64,000 bases of DNA from Streptococcus chenjunshii (GTDB lineage: Bacteria; Bacillota; Bacilli; Lactobacillales; Streptococcaceae). A program made the position numbers and the translations under genes. Numbering within the stretch: position 1 is the stretch's first letter; every line of letters starts with the position of its first letter. This document shows positions 23,333 to 31,707 of the stretch, piece by piece. The stretch is taken from the NCBI RefSeq assembly GCF_003086355.1, contig NZ_CP031733.1:1-64000 (forward strand), read 5' to 3'. The notes below the pieces were generated by a model. That model ran no database searches. It was not told the DNA's origin and saw nothing but the letters and a program-made list of their open reading frames with translations.

Positions 23333-23345
23333 TTAGGCAGTAGAG

Positions 23346-23418
23346 GACTCGTTAGCTCAGTTGGTAGAGCATCTGACTTTTAATCAGAGGGTCACTGGTT
23401 CGAGCCCAGTACGGGTCA
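23346..23418 (+). tRNA. tRNA-Lys (TTT)
   Basis: GACTCGT/ACGGGTC acceptor; anticodon TTT in ACTTTTAAT. Confidence 0.96.
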
Positions 23419-23432
23419 TGAGGGGAGAAGAG

Positions 23433-23516
23433 GCGGGTGTGGCGGAATTGGCAGACGCACCAGATTTAGGATCTGGCGCTTAAGGAAGCGTGGGGGTTCA
23501 AGTCCCTTCACCCGCA
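23433..23516 (+). tRNA. tRNA-Leu (TAG)
   Basis: Class II tRNA with a long variable arm; GCGGGTG acceptor; anticodon TAG in GATTTAGGATC. Confidence 0.96.
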
Positions 23517-23526
23517 TAGAGGAAAG

Positions 23527-23599
23527 GCCGGCTTAGCTCAGTTGGTAGAGCATCTGATTTGTAATCAGAGGGTCGCGTGTTCAAGTCATGTAGCCGGCA
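23527..23599 (+). tRNA. tRNA-Thr (TGT)
   Basis: GCCGGCT/AGCCGGC acceptor; anticodon TGT in ATTTGTAAT. Confidence 0.96.
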
Positions 23600-23601
23600 T
23601 A

Positions 23602-23673
23602 GCGAACGTAGTTCAGTGGTAGAACATCACCTTGCCAAGGTGGGGGTCGCGGGTTCGAATCCCGTCGTTCGCT
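23602..23673 (+). tRNA. tRNA-Gly (GCC)
   Basis: GCGAACG/CGTTCGC acceptor; anticodon GCC in CTTGCCAAG. Confidence 0.96.
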
Positions 23674-23679
23674 TTTAGC

Positions 23680-23765
23680 GCCGGGGTGGCGGAACTGGCA
23701 GACGCACAGGACTTAAAATCCTGCGATGGTTTCACATCGTACCGGTTCGATTCCGGTCCTCGGCA
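23680..23765 (+). tRNA. tRNA-Leu (TAA)
   Basis: Class II tRNA; GCCGGGG/CCTCGGC acceptor; anticodon TAA in ACTTAAAAT. Confidence 0.96.
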
Positions 23766-23779
23766 TTAAAAGGTAATCA

Positions 23780-23853
23780 GCACCCTTGGCTCAACTGGAT
23801 AGAGTACCTGACTACGAATCAGGCGGTTGCAGGTTCGAATCCTGCAGGGTGCA
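23780..23853 (+). tRNA. tRNA-Arg (ACG)
   Basis: GCACCCT/AGGGTGC acceptor; anticodon ACG in ACTACGAAT (A34 is normally edited to inosine by TadA). Confidence 0.96.
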
Positions 23854-23858
23854 TAGAG

Positions 23859-23932
23859 CGGGAAGTAGCTCAGCTTGGTAGAGCACTTGGTTTGGGACCA
23901 AGGGGCCGCAGGTTCGAATCCTGTCTTCCCGA
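23859..23932 (+). tRNA. tRNA-Pro (TGG)
   Basis: CGGGAAG/CTTCCCG acceptor; anticodon TGG in GTTTGGGAC. Confidence 0.96.
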
Positions 23933-23939
23933 TGCGCAT

Positions 23940-24013
23940 GGCGGTGTAGCTCAGCTGGCTAGAGCGTCCGGTTCATACCCGGGAGGTCGGGGGTTCGATC
24001 CCCTTCGCCGCTA
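23940..24013 (+). tRNA. tRNA-Met, elongator (CAT)
   Basis: GGCGGTG acceptor and anticodon CAT in GTTCATACC; the body closely matches the Bacillus elongator tRNA-Met from memory. Confidence 0.9.
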
Positions 24014-24039
24014 TTGTATTTATATTGTTTGATGACTTG

Positions 24040-24113
24040 GGACCTTTAGCTCAGCTGGTTAGAGCACTCGGCTCATAACCGAGCGGTCGTAGGTTCGAGT
24101 CCTACAAGGTCCA
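24040..24113 (+). tRNA. tRNA-Ile2 (CAT, lysidine-modified)
   Basis: GGACCTT/AAGGTCC acceptor and CAT anticodon in CTCATAA. The body matches the Bacillus tRNA-Ile2 rather than a Met tRNA, so it should be the TilS substrate that reads AUA. The tilS gene is in this window at 13906-15183. Confidence 0.85.
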
Positions 24114-24123
24114 TAGTGCTATT

Positions 24124-24213
24124 GGAGGATTACCCAAGTCCGGCTGAAGGGAACGGTCTTGAAAACCGTCAGGCGTTTAACAGCGTGCGTGGGTTCGAAT
24201 CCCACATCCTCCT
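24124..24213 (+). tRNA. tRNA-Ser (TGA)
   Basis: Class II tRNA with long variable arm; GGAGGAT/ATCCTCC acceptor; anticodon TGA in TCTTGAAAA. Confidence 0.95.
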
Positions 24214-24290
24214 TTTTGGCGTCCTTGTTGTATGGACGCTTTAGGAATTGTCCCTATTGTTAGAGGGCAAACTCACTTTATTAATATTAT

Positions 24291-24364
<74 letters not shown>

Positions 24365-24378
24365 TTGGAAAAACATTT

Positions 24379-24451
24379 GGCTCGGTAGCTCAGTTGGTAG
24401 AGCAATGGATTGAAGCTCCATGTGTCGGCGGTTCGATTCCGTCCCGCGCCA
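24379..24451 (+). tRNA. tRNA-Phe (GAA)
   Basis: GGCTCGG/CCGCGCC acceptor with one wobble; anticodon GAA in ATTGAAGCT. Confidence 0.95.
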
Positions 24452-24458
24452 TCTTTCT

Positions 24459-24529
24459 GCGGGTGTAGTTTAGTGGTAAAACTACAGCCTTCCAAGCTGT
24501 TGTCGCGAGTTCGATTCTCGTCACCCGCT
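24459..24529 (+). tRNA. tRNA-Gly (TCC)
   Basis: GCGGGTG/CACCCGC acceptor; anticodon TCC in CTTCCAAG; 71 bases. Confidence 0.95.
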
Positions 24530-24558
24530 TTTTAATTTCTACTTCCCAAGTTTTTCTT

Positions 24559-24632
<74 letters not shown>

Positions 24633-24653
24633 TTAATAAATAATTTTATAGAT

Positions 24654-24741
24654 GGAGAATTACTCAAGAGGCTGAAGAGGACGGTTTGCTAAATCGTTAG
24701 GTCGGGTAACCGGCGCAAGGGTTCGAATCCCTTATTCTCCG
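24654..24741 (+). tRNA. tRNA-Ser (GCT)
   Basis: Class II tRNA; GGAGAAT/ATTCTCC acceptor with discriminator G; anticodon GCT in TTTGCTAAA. Last tRNA of the cluster. Confidence 0.95.
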
Positions 24742-24750
24742 TACTGTTTT

Positions 24751-24790
24751 AAACGAGATTATCTTTGAGATATCTCGTTTTATTGTTTTT
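24751..24790 (+). terminator. Terminator of the rRNA-tRNA transcription unit
   Basis: AAACGAGAT and ATCTCGTTT form a stem followed by TATTGTTTTTT. Confidence 0.8.
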
Positions 24791-24823
24791 TTGAGGCTGG
24801 TATATATCTATTTTGGGGGCGGA

Positions 24824-25651
24824 ATGAAAAAATTACGGGTGTCTCGTTTTATTCTTTTTTGTGTAGTTAGTACACTTATTTTTTTTACATTTATTTTTTT
24901 TATTTTAAGGCATTCTTCGGTTATATCTGCTATTGCTAAACCCGTTAATTCTGTTGTTTCAAGGGTCGACTTTGTCGTGTCAACGCCTTTCAGATACATT
25001 AATTCTATTGGTGAAGAGGTTTCTTCTTTACTAAATACTTATTCCGAAAATGAAAAATTGAAAAAGCAGATTGAAGAGCTGACTGCCCAGCAGAAACTGG
25101 TTGATGATTTGACAGAAGAAAATGCTGAGTTAAAGAAGTCATTAGGAAGTGCAGGCAACCGTTCTTCGGCGGTGGTTTCAGCACAGGTAATTGTCCGCAG
25201 TCCAGTGTCCTGGTATGATTCTTTGACTATTGATGCAGGGAAAAAAGATGGTGTAGAAAACGATATGCTGGTTGCGACTAATAATGCCTTAATCGGAAAA
25301 GTGGCTGGCGCAAATCAGACAACCGCAAGTATTAATCTATTTTCCAGCGGTTCAAATTTGGATATACCAGTAAAGATCACGACTTCAAACGGCAATATCT
25401 ACGGTATATTGATGTCGTACGATTCTGAGAAGAATCTGTTCCTAGTTTCTGAATTAAATTCTTCAGATAGCATTAATGCAGGTAATCAAGTTGTCACAAG
25501 TGGATTAGATGGTAAAAGCACAGCTAATATAACAGTGGGAACTGTTGGTAAAATAGAAGATTCAAAGGACAGTTTAAATCGAAAAGTCTACATTATTCCG
25601 GCAGCGGACTTCTCTGATATAACATATGTGACTGTTATAGGTGAGCAATAA
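24824..25651 (+). CDS. mreC: Rod shape-determining protein MreC
   Basis: Bitopic membrane protein (275 aa) of the peripheral wall synthesis machine. One transmembrane helix lies near residues 9-30, then a coiled coil (about 70-115: LLNTYSENEKLKKQIEEL...), and the MreC beta-barrel domain with SPVSWYDSLTIDAGKKDGVENDMLV. The ATG at 24824 with GGGGGCGGA upstream is preferred over an in-frame TTG at 24791. The stop overlaps mreD by one base (TAATG). As in other streptococci no mreB is next to it. Confidence 0.94.
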   Translation: MKKLRVSRFILFCVVSTLIFFTFIFFILRHSSVISAIAKPVNSVVSRVDFVVSTPFRYINSIGEEVSSLLNTYSENEKLKKQIEELTAQQKLVDDLTEENAELKKSLGSAGNRSSAVVSAQVIVRSPVSWYDSLTIDAGKKDGVENDMLVATNNALIGKVAGANQTTASINLFSSGSNLDIPVKITTSNGNIYGILMSYDSEKNLFLVSELNSSDSINAGNQVVTSGLDGKSTANITVGTVGKIEDSKDSLNRKVYIIPAADFSDITYVTVIGEQ

Positions 25652-26154
25652 TGTCTTGGGTGAAAAATAAATATATTTTACTGTTCTTAATCTTTTTGTT
25701 GTTCCTAATAGATGGTCAGATCTCTTATTTGCTTAATTCATTTTTAAATTATACTGTTATTATTTCCAGTCAACTTTTTTTGGCAGCTTTGCTCTTTATG
25801 CACCGCAGTAAAAGCTCTGCTTTTGTTATTTTTACATCAGTTGCCTTAGGTCTGCTGTTTGATTTTTACTATTTAAATCACATTGGTGTTGTGACGCTTG
25901 TTTTACCTTCTCTTTCTTTTTTTACAGCTAAGCTGGACAGTAGGTATTTCATAAATTTTTTCAGCAATTTGGTTGTTTATTTGATTTTTGTTTTCTTTTT
26001 CAATATTTTCAGCTACTTTCTTTCGTTTTTATATGGGTTTACTGCAGTCTCTTTGCCATTTTTCATCACTTTTAATTTGGCTCCAACTTTAGTATTCAAT
26101 ATTCTCGCTTTTTCTTTTTGCCGCAAGGCATTAAAAAGACTGTTTTTAAGCTGA
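25651..26154 (+). CDS. mreD: Rod shape-determining protein MreD
   Basis: Hydrophobic membrane protein (167 aa) with about five transmembrane helices and typical MreD spacing (GLLFDFYYLNHIGVVTLVLP). It partners MreC in wall elongation. Translation is coupled to mreC through the TAATG overlap. Sequence is poorly conserved in this family, so the call rests mostly on context and topology. Confidence 0.88.
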   Translation: MSWVKNKYILLFLIFLLFLIDGQISYLLNSFLNYTVIISSQLFLAALLFMHRSKSSAFVIFTSVALGLLFDFYYLNHIGVVTLVLPSLSFFTAKLDSRYFINFFSNLVVYLIFVFFFNIFSYFLSFLYGFTAVSLPFFITFNLAPTLVFNILAFSFCRKALKRLFLS

Positions 26155-26179
26155 ATTAAAATATAAATTTAAACATAAT

Positions 26180-26223
26180 TGTAACAATTGCGTAATATAA
26201 AGCGTCTGTTTTTTTGGTACAAT
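26180..26223 (+). promoter_or_regulatory. pcsB promoter with a WalR/VicR-type direct repeat
   Basis: TGTAAC-N5-CGTAAT (26180-26196) matches the WalR/VicR consensus TGTWAH-N5-TGTWAH with one mismatch. It is placed where the -35 would be relative to TACAAT (26218-26223). VicR control of pcsB/gbpB is established in S. pneumoniae and S. mutans. Confidence 0.75.
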
Positions 26224-26259
26224 AATAAGGTCTTATCAAAAAGGAGTAGTTTTTAAAAT

Positions 26260-27684
26260 ATGAAGAAAAGAATTTTATCTGCAGTTCTTGTCAGTGGTGT
26301 AACTCTTGGGACAGCTGCTACCCAAGTAAACGCTGAGGACTATGATTCACAGATAGCGGCACAAGATGCTGTCATCAGCAATCTTACAGCTGAACAAGCG
26401 GAGACACAAACTAAAGTAAGTGCACTTCAAGCTGAAGTAAGTACACTTCAAAGCCAGCAAGCTGAATTAGAAGCTCAGAATGCTGAACTTGAAACACAGT
26501 CTCAAACTTTAAATGACGAAATCCAAGCACTTTCAAGTAAAATTGTTGCTCGCAATGAAGCGTTAAGAAAACAAGCACGTAGTGCACAAAAAGGCAACAG
26601 TGTAACAAGTTATATTAACACTGTTTTAAATTCTAAGTCTATTTCAGATGCTATTAACCGTGTAGTTGCTATTCGTGAAGTTGTTTCTGCAAACGAAAAA
26701 ATGTTAGAGCAGCAAGAAGCTGATAAAGCTGAATTAGAAGCTAAACAAATCGAAAATCAAGAAGCTATCAATACTGTAGCAGCAAACAAAGCTGTTATTG
26801 AAGAAAATTCAGCTGCTTTGTCAACTCAACAAGCTCAATTGGAAGCAGCTCAATTAGATTTGGCATCTCAGTTAGCTACAGCTGAAGGTGAAAAAGCTAC
26901 TTTAGAAGCAGAAAAAGCTGCCGCTGAGCAAGCTGCTGCGGAAGCTGCTGCTGCTCAAGCCGCTGCAGAAGCTCAAGCCGCTGCAGAAGCCCAAGCACAG
27001 GCTGATTCAATTGCTGCCGCTCAGACAGCAATTGAAAACAATACAGCTACTACAGATACAGTAACAGAAACAACAGATTCAACAGAGTCGCTTGCTTCAT
27101 CAGAAGCGACTTCTGAAACCGTTGAGGAAACTGTAGCTGTTGAATCAGAAACAGCTGAGGTTGCAGAGGCACCTGCTGCCGCTTCATCAGAATCAGAAGC
27201 AGAAACTGTTCAGTCAGAAGAAGCTGCGGCTCCTCAATCTGAAGCACCAGCTCCTGCTGCAGAAGAAGCACCTGCAGAAGCACAGCCAGCAGAAACAGCT
27301 ACTACAGCAAGTTCAAATGCTGCGACAGCGGCAGCAAACGCTTCAGCAGCAAATACTTATCCTGTTGGACAATGTACTTGGGGAGCTAAATCTTTGGCAA
27401 GCTGGGTAGGCAATTATTGGGGTAATGCTAATCAATGGATTTCCAGTGCACAAGCTGCAGGATTTTCAGTTGGTACTACACCAGTTGCCGGCGCAGTAGC
27501 TGTATGGCCAAATGATGGTGGCGGCTACGGACACGTTGCTGTTGTTGTCTCAGCATCAGGTTCAAACTCTATTCAAGTTATGGAATCTAATTACGCTGGT
27601 AATTCAAGTATTGGTAATTACCGTGGAACTTTCGACCCTACTGCTTCGACATGGGGTGGTTCAGTTTACTACATTTACCCATAA
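26260..27684 (+). CDS. pcsB: Peptidoglycan hydrolase PcsB / glucan-binding protein GbpB
   Basis: Secreted division-associated wall protein (474 aa). The signal peptide ends after VNA (residue 25). A long coiled coil (about 30-235) is the part that contacts FtsX in S. pneumoniae. A low-complexity Ala/Glu/Ser/Thr linker (about 235-360) follows, then a C-terminal CHAP domain with catalytic Cys372 in GQCTW and His425 in GYGHVAV. Known as GbpB in S. mutans. The ribosome binding site AAGGAG precedes the start. Confidence 0.96.
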   Translation: MKKRILSAVLVSGVTLGTAATQVNAEDYDSQIAAQDAVISNLTAEQAETQTKVSALQAEVSTLQSQQAELEAQNAELETQSQTLNDEIQALSSKIVARNEALRKQARSAQKGNSVTSYINTVLNSKSISDAINRVVAIREVVSANEKMLEQQEADKAELEAKQIENQEAINTVAANKAVIEENSAALSTQQAQLEAAQLDLASQLATAEGEKATLEAEKAAAEQAAAEAAAAQAAAEAQAAAEAQAQADSIAAAQTAIENNTATTDTVTETTDSTESLASSEATSETVEETVAVESETAEVAEAPAAASSESEAETVQSEEAAAPQSEAPAPAAEEAPAEAQPAETATTASSNAATAAANASAANTYPVGQCTWGAKSLASWVGNYWGNANQWISSAQAAGFSVGTTPVAGAVAVWPNDGGGYGHVAVVVSASGSNSIQVMESNYAGNSSIGNYRGTFDPTASTWGGSVYYIYP

Positions 27685-27706
27685 ACACATTTATAATTAC
27701 AATTTG

Positions 27707-27733
27707 AGACAAGGTTTTTGGCCTTGTCTTTTT
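27707..27733 (+). terminator. Rho-independent terminator after pcsB
   Basis: AGACAAGG/CCTTGTCT stem with a TTTTTGG loop, followed by TTTT. Confidence 0.9.
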
Positions 27734-28056
27734 GCATGTTATCAGTACCCCTGTACATTGACAGCACACTTTTCGGTTATTTCTCTACCGGTGCACCGAT
27801 CAGTAATACCAAAGCCTAGTTATTGTGAGGACGAGAGAATGAGCAGCTCTCCTGTAGAACATATCATAAGAAGACTAAGATAAGAGCTTTACTTTACAAT
27901 TCAGTGGTCATCCTAGCCCGCTATGTGAGGCAAGAGTTAGCATGTAGCAGTTTTGACGACCTGAGTTTTTTGTTCAGCCAAAAATAACGGAAAACTTTTT
28001 TCGTTAAGCATCCCGTCCTGTTTTTGTTTTAAGAATTAGTTAATATAAGCTATATT
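27734..28056. other. Gene-free stretch between pcsB and the CPBP gene
   Basis: No coding region with a ribosome binding site is visible. AACGGAAAA and TTTTTTCGTT (about 27988-28007) form an A/T-rich inverted repeat that might end transcription from the minus-strand CPBP gene. Confidence 0.4.
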
Positions 28057-28689
28057 TTATAGGAACATCAGAGTAATAGCGACAAAATTGTTCAGAAAGT
28101 GAATCATAAGAGCATGTTCGATTTTCTTGCTGTGTTTATAAACCATTCCTAACACTAATCCCATACCTCCATAAATAATCCAACTGCCAAAATCCATCGG
28201 AGTATGTAAAAGAGCAAATAAGAAACTGCTCACAGCTATACCAGCATAGGAGAAATGAAAGGTTTTATTTAGGATCAATCCTCGAAATACCATTTCTTCT
28301 ACGATAGGGGCAGTTATAACGGTTATGATGAACAAGAGGATAGGAGTTACAGTGAGTTGCTCTAAAGCTGATTGGTTGGCTGTAGTTGCACCGTTCCCTT
28401 TTTCTATGACTAAGACAATACCGCCTGTAATTTTTAAAATAAATAGACTAAAGAAGCCTATTAAGCTGATTTTCCATGTTTGCCACTTTCCCAGAATGTT
28501 TTCTGAGCTAATTATAGCCAGTCGTTTGCCGATCCATAACGTTCCAAGACTGATAAACAGAAAAACAGTTATCAAAAGCCATACTTGCCATAAAGGTTGG
28601 TTCGCTTTTAAATAAAAAGTTGGATACTGCTCAACAGCAATGATTCCAATCGCTAGTAAGAAATATTTCATATCTTTTATTTTTTCCAT
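28057..28689 (-). CDS. CPBP family intramembrane metalloprotease (Abi/bacteriocin immunity type)
   Basis: Membrane protein (210 aa) with about six to seven helices and the CPBP glutamic-type protease motifs EEMVFRG (EExxxR), FALLHTP (FxxxH) and HFLNN (HxxxN/D). Relatives process membrane peptides or give immunity to bacteriocins; none of those partners is next to it. The ATG at 28689 (MEKIKDMKYF) has GAGGTG upstream; a longer frame to 28800 runs into repeat DNA. A copy of the dispersed repeat's terminal sequence lies directly before the ribosome binding site. Confidence 0.85.
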   Translation of the reverse strand: MEKIKDMKYFLLAIGIIAVEQYPTFYLKANQPLWQVWLLITVFLFISLGTLWIGKRLAIISSENILGKWQTWKISLIGFFSLFILKITGGIVLVIEKGNGATTANQSALEQLTVTPILLFIITVITAPIVEEMVFRGLILNKTFHFSYAGIAVSSFLFALLHTPMDFGSWIIYGGMGLVLGMVYKHSKKIEHALMIHFLNNFVAITLMFL

Positions 28690-28703
28690 TATTTTCACCT
28701 CTA

Positions 28704-28740
28704 TTAAGATACAAAGACCGTTAAAAAAGCTGTATGAAAT
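28704..28740 (-). repeat. Partial copy of dispersed repeat, terminal part
   Basis: On the minus strand this reads TTTCATACAG...AACGGTCTTTGTATCTTA, matching the 3' part of the full copies near 49.1 kb. It ends about 10 bases before the CPBP ribosome binding site. Confidence 0.75.
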
Positions 28741-28872
28741 AGGGCCTGACAAATGATGTTTGGGCATCACGCTGGCATCCGTACTTACAGAAGCAGCCAC
28801 ACTCGTATGTCAGCCTGCAGCTTCCAACGATTACGTCTCTTTTCAATAGGATTTTAGAGCGTGCTCAGTTCC

Positions 28873-28962
28873 ACCAAGATACAAAAGTCGTATAAAAATT
28901 CGCATGAAAATGACGGTAAGTTCGAAATCTGTGATTTCGCAGACACCCCCAGTTAAAACGAC
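28873..28962 (-). repeat. Dispersed repeat with GAAATC...GATTTC hairpin, copy A
   Basis: The minus strand reads GGTGTCTGCGAAATC, loop, GATTTCGAACTTACCGTC, then TTTCATGCG...TTGTATCTT. The hairpin CGAAATC/GATTTCG is at 28923-28939. Same family and layout as the copies at 49058-49166. Confidence 0.8.
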
Positions 28963-29112
28963 TAGAAGGGGATACAGAATCTTAATTTTAAAACGTTTTC
29001 AGCATGTTGTGCAAGATGCAGTATTGTATCTGTTTTTTAAGTTTCAAGGTGTCTGGAGCTAACTCATGGAGACCTTTAATCTTTTTTATACAGCTCCTGA
29101 CTTGTATTTGAT

Positions 29113-29574
29113 TTAGATTATTTTACCAATAAGCCAATGTAAGAATGCAAATCCATATGTTAGCAGATACGTTAACAGGATAAGTAAAAGATCATAAGTC
29201 AGTTTGATACCGGCAAAAGTTGATAACATAAGCAAGATAAAAATTGTTAAGATCAGCAGTGTCAAGGTCAGTTGGGCTGTAATACTGGTAATTTTCTTAT
29301 TACGCTCATCAATTAGATCAATATACATTTGATGAAGCTGTTTTGGATGGTGAAAGACCCATTGGAAATATAGACCTAAAATGAAACTGGTGACGACTAT
29401 TCCAACAGTCATGCCTCTGGCAAAACTATTGCTTAAATTGGACTGTCTGATAAAGATAATTCCTAAAAGGCCCAAGCTTAATAAGGACAGACTTAGCTTG
29501 AAAATTCTCTTTTTAAAGGCACTTTCAGTTGGTTTTTCTTTAAATCTGTTAATTATCTTCAGTTTTAACAACAT
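29113..29574 (-). CDS. Four-helix membrane protein paired with an HTH regulator
   Basis: Unrecognised membrane protein (153 aa). Four hydrophobic helices are visible (about 29-45, 54-75, 99-117 and 124-148), arranged as two hairpins around a cytosolic linker YIDLIDERNKKITS. AAGGAGAT lies before the ATG. The HTH gene at 29711-29905 is upstream on the same strand, and such HTH/membrane pairs are common in Firmicutes. The substrate or signal is unknown. Confidence 0.65.
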   Translation of the reverse strand: MLLKLKIINRFKEKPTESAFKKRIFKLSLSLLSLGLLGIIFIRQSNLSNSFARGMTVGIVVTSFILGLYFQWVFHHPKQLHQMYIDLIDERNKKITSITAQLTLTLLILTIFILLMLSTFAGIKLTYDLLLILLTYLLTYGFAFLHWLIGKII

Positions 29575-29710
29575 TATCGTATCTCCTTTTTATGATAACT
29601 TCTCACTCGTAAGAGTTAATGGAACTTAGGGATATGGATTTTTATGATTTCAATATTCCCCTCTTAACTCTTATATCCGATATTAAAAATATGTACAGCC
29701 GATCCTGTTC

Positions 29711-29905
29711 TCATTCTTCAAAAAGAAAAATTTCTTCAATTGTTTTTCCAAAAAAATGTGCAATTTTATGGGCTAACTCCAAAGAGGCATTGTAACGGCC
29801 TTTCTCCAAAGAGATGATAGTCTGCCTGGTGACCTCAACAGCATCGGCTAATTCTGCCTGACTAATTTTGTTAGCCTTACGGAATTCTTGAATTCTTGTC
29901 TTCAT
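29711..29905 (-). CDS. Short XRE-family HTH regulator
   Basis: A minimal Cro/CI-type regulator (64 aa): MKTRIQEFRKANKISQAELA, then VTRQTIISLEKGRYNASLEL and a C-terminal FGKTIEEIFLFEE. It belongs to the compact HTH group that often controls a membrane protein next door. The ATG at 29905 has AAAGGAGA five bases before it; the longer open frame to 30073 lies in repeat DNA. A strong promoter with three phased TGTAAAG boxes lies about 250 bases upstream. Confidence 0.85.
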   Translation of the reverse strand: MKTRIQEFRKANKISQAELADAVEVTRQTIISLEKGRYNASLELAHKIAHFFGKTIEEIFLFEE

Positions 29906-29915
29906 TTTTCTCCTT

Positions 29916-30030
29916 TCATCAAAATACAACGGCCATTGCTCACAGCAAAATAGGCGGTAAGTCTGAAATCTCTGATTTCGCAGACGCCTCCCTGTCAGGA
30001 CGACAAAGCTTTCAGGATGGCTGGCCAATG
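29916..30030 (-). repeat. Dispersed repeat with GAAATC...GATTTC hairpin, copy B
   Basis: On the minus strand the order is GAAAGCTTTGTCGTCCTGAC, GGCGTCTGCGAAATC, GATTTCAGACTTACCG and GGCCGTTGTATTTTGAT, ending just before the HTH gene's ribosome binding site. It therefore lies in that gene's 5' leader. The hairpin is at about 29963-29983. Confidence 0.78.
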
Positions 30031-30135
30031 CTTGATTTGAGTCAACACTGGATATATGTTCCTTTTTTTGCAAAGATCTTAGGCCGTATTCAGCGATACT
30101 ATCTAATATTGCTGGTTAGAAAAATGTCAGGTTTC

Positions 30136-30188
30136 CTTTACATTTTTAGTATAGCAAGCTTTACATTTTTTGTCAAGCTAACTTTACA
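30136..30188 (-). promoter_or_regulatory. Promoter with three TGTAAAG boxes at 23-bp spacing
   Basis: On the minus strand: TTGACA (30171-30176), 17-bp spacer, TATACT (30148-30153), a near-ideal promoter. TGTAAAG occurs at 30182-30188, 30159-30165 and 30136-30142, exactly 23 bp apart, bracketing and entering the promoter. Likely an operator array for the short HTH regulator. Confidence 0.7.
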
Positions 30189-30371
30189 AAAAAAATAAGC
30201 AGCTGGATCAAAATTAAAAAAACCTGAGCAGCAATTATTATGGTTTTGTTATTCAATTAATCGGCAGATCATAATTTTTCTATTTTCTTATGTTTTTCAT
30301 TTTTACTTTCATTTGAAAAAAAAGTTAAAAAAAGTTAGAATGATAAGGGATAAATTTTTTTGGAGGAAAAC

Positions 30372-31349
30372 ATGTCTTATTCTGATTTAAAGTTGTTTGC
30401 GCTGTCTTCGAACAAGGAATTGGCAGAAAAAGTTGCCTCGACAATCGGGATTGAACTTGGGAAATCAACCGTCCGGCAGTTTTCGGACGGGGAGATTCAG
30501 GTCAATATAGAAGAGTCTATTCGCGGCCATCATGTTTTTATTTTACAGTCAACAAGTTCTCCTGTTAATGATCATTTAATGGAAATTTTGATTATGGTAG
30601 ATGCTCTGAAGCGGGCCAGTGCAGAAACAATTAGTGTAGTTATGCCGTATTACGGATATGCACGTCAGGATCGTAAGGCACGTTCGCGTGAACCAATCAC
30701 ATCGAAATTAGTTGCTAATATGTTGGAAGTTGCGGGTGTTGATCGCCTGCTTACTGTTGACTTACATGCTGCACAGATTCAAGGTTTCTTTGATATTCCG
30801 GTTGATCACCTCATGGGAGCCCCTCTAATTGCTGACTATTTTGACCGCAATGGTTTGGTTGGGGATGAAGTTGTTGTCGTCAGTCCGGATCATGGCGGTG
30901 TAACGCGAGCACGTAAATTAGCTCAATTCCTCCAAACACCTATTGCCATTATTGATAAACGCCGCAGTGTGACAAAAATGAATACCAGCGAAGTTATGCA
31001 TATTATTGGAAAAGTCGCTGGGAAAACCTGTATTCTTATTGACGATATGATTGATACTGCTGGGACAATATGCCATGCAGCAGATGCATTGGCCGAAGCT
31101 GGGGCAACACATGTTTATGCTTCATGCACTCACCCAGTTTTGTCTGGGCCGGCACTTACTAATATCCAAAATTCAGCTATTGAAAAACTGGTAGTATTAG
31201 ATACTATTTATTTACCTCAAGAGCGTTTGATTGATAAAATTGAACAGATTTCGATTGCTGATTTGATTGCAGAAGCGATTATTCGTATCCACGAAAAACG
31301 GCCTCTCTCCCCTTTATTTGAAATGGATAATGCTAAAGCAGCTAAATAG
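30372..31349 (+). CDS. prs: Ribose-phosphate pyrophosphokinase
   Basis: Makes PRPP from ribose 5-phosphate and ATP (325 aa), feeding purine, pyrimidine and NAD synthesis. Seen are the N-terminal [27 protein letters not shown], the ATP-site [10 protein letters not shown], and the ribose-5-phosphate loop [15 protein letters not shown] at 30372 with GGAGG upstream is preferred over an in-frame TTG at 30360. A strong terminator follows. Confidence 0.97.
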   Translation: MSYSDLKLFALSSNKELAEKVASTIGIELGKSTVRQFSDGEIQVNIEESIRGHHVFILQSTSSPVNDHLMEILIMVDALKRASAETISVVMPYYGYARQDRKARSREPITSKLVANMLEVAGVDRLLTVDLHAAQIQGFFDIPVDHLMGAPLIADYFDRNGLVGDEVVVVSPDHGGVTRARKLAQFLQTPIAIIDKRRSVTKMNTSEVMHIIGKVAGKTCILIDDMIDTAGTICHAADALAEAGATHVYASCTHPVLSGPALTNIQNSAIEKLVVLDTIYLPQERLIDKIEQISIADLIAEAIIRIHEKRPLSPLFEMDNAKAAK

Positions 31350-31354
31350 ATCAA

Positions 31355-31384
31355 AAAAACAGCCTTCGCAGAGGCTGTTTTTTG
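31355..31384 (+). terminator. Rho-independent terminator after prs
   Basis: AAACAGCCT/AGGCTGTTT stem with a TCGCAG loop and long T-run. Confidence 0.92.
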
Positions 31385-31417
31385 TTTCATATATTATTAA
31401 ACCAATTAGAATCTAAA

Positions 31418-31491
31418 AGGAAAATAGGCCGCAAGTCCGAAATCTGTGATTTTGCAGACGTCTACGGCTGGAAGGAGACGTAAAGTCTTGG
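31418..31491 (-). repeat. Dispersed repeat, copy C
   Basis: The minus strand shows GACGTCTGCAAAATC, GATTTCGGACTTGCGGCC, a diverged copy with the hairpin at about 31439-31455. Unlike other copies it is not next to a start codon in the same orientation. The rest of the 319-base gap holds no gene. Confidence 0.65.
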
Positions 31492-31671
31492 ATTCTAAGA
31501 TTTTTGGCAAGCAGCAGTATAGCGGCAGATTACTCATTTCTAAAATTTTCAGGTCTTACGGGAATTGTTCATAGTTAACAAGCAGTCATTTTATTTTTTA
31601 GGCTGAGTTGTGAAGATAAGGAAAAGCTATTTCTCTTTTTTGCAGAGAATGCAAATATTCAGAATTTTTTG

Positions 31672-31677
31672 TATAAT
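31672..31677 (+). promoter_or_regulatory. -10 element of the araT promoter
   Basis: TATAAT preceded by TTTTTTG, about 30 bases before the GTG start; no clear -35. Confidence 0.5.
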
Positions 31678-31707
31678 AGAGTTACTTATATTGTTGAGGT
31701 GAGAAAT

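Noticed and set aside
27512..27883. Plus-strand frame of 123 codons overlapping the end of pcsB
   Set aside because: It shadows the CHAP domain and runs through the pcsB terminator; no start signal.
29711..30073. Longer form of the short HTH regulator (120 aa)
   Set aside because: The first 56 codons lie in the dispersed repeat and lack homology; the ATG at 29905 has a strong ribosome binding site.
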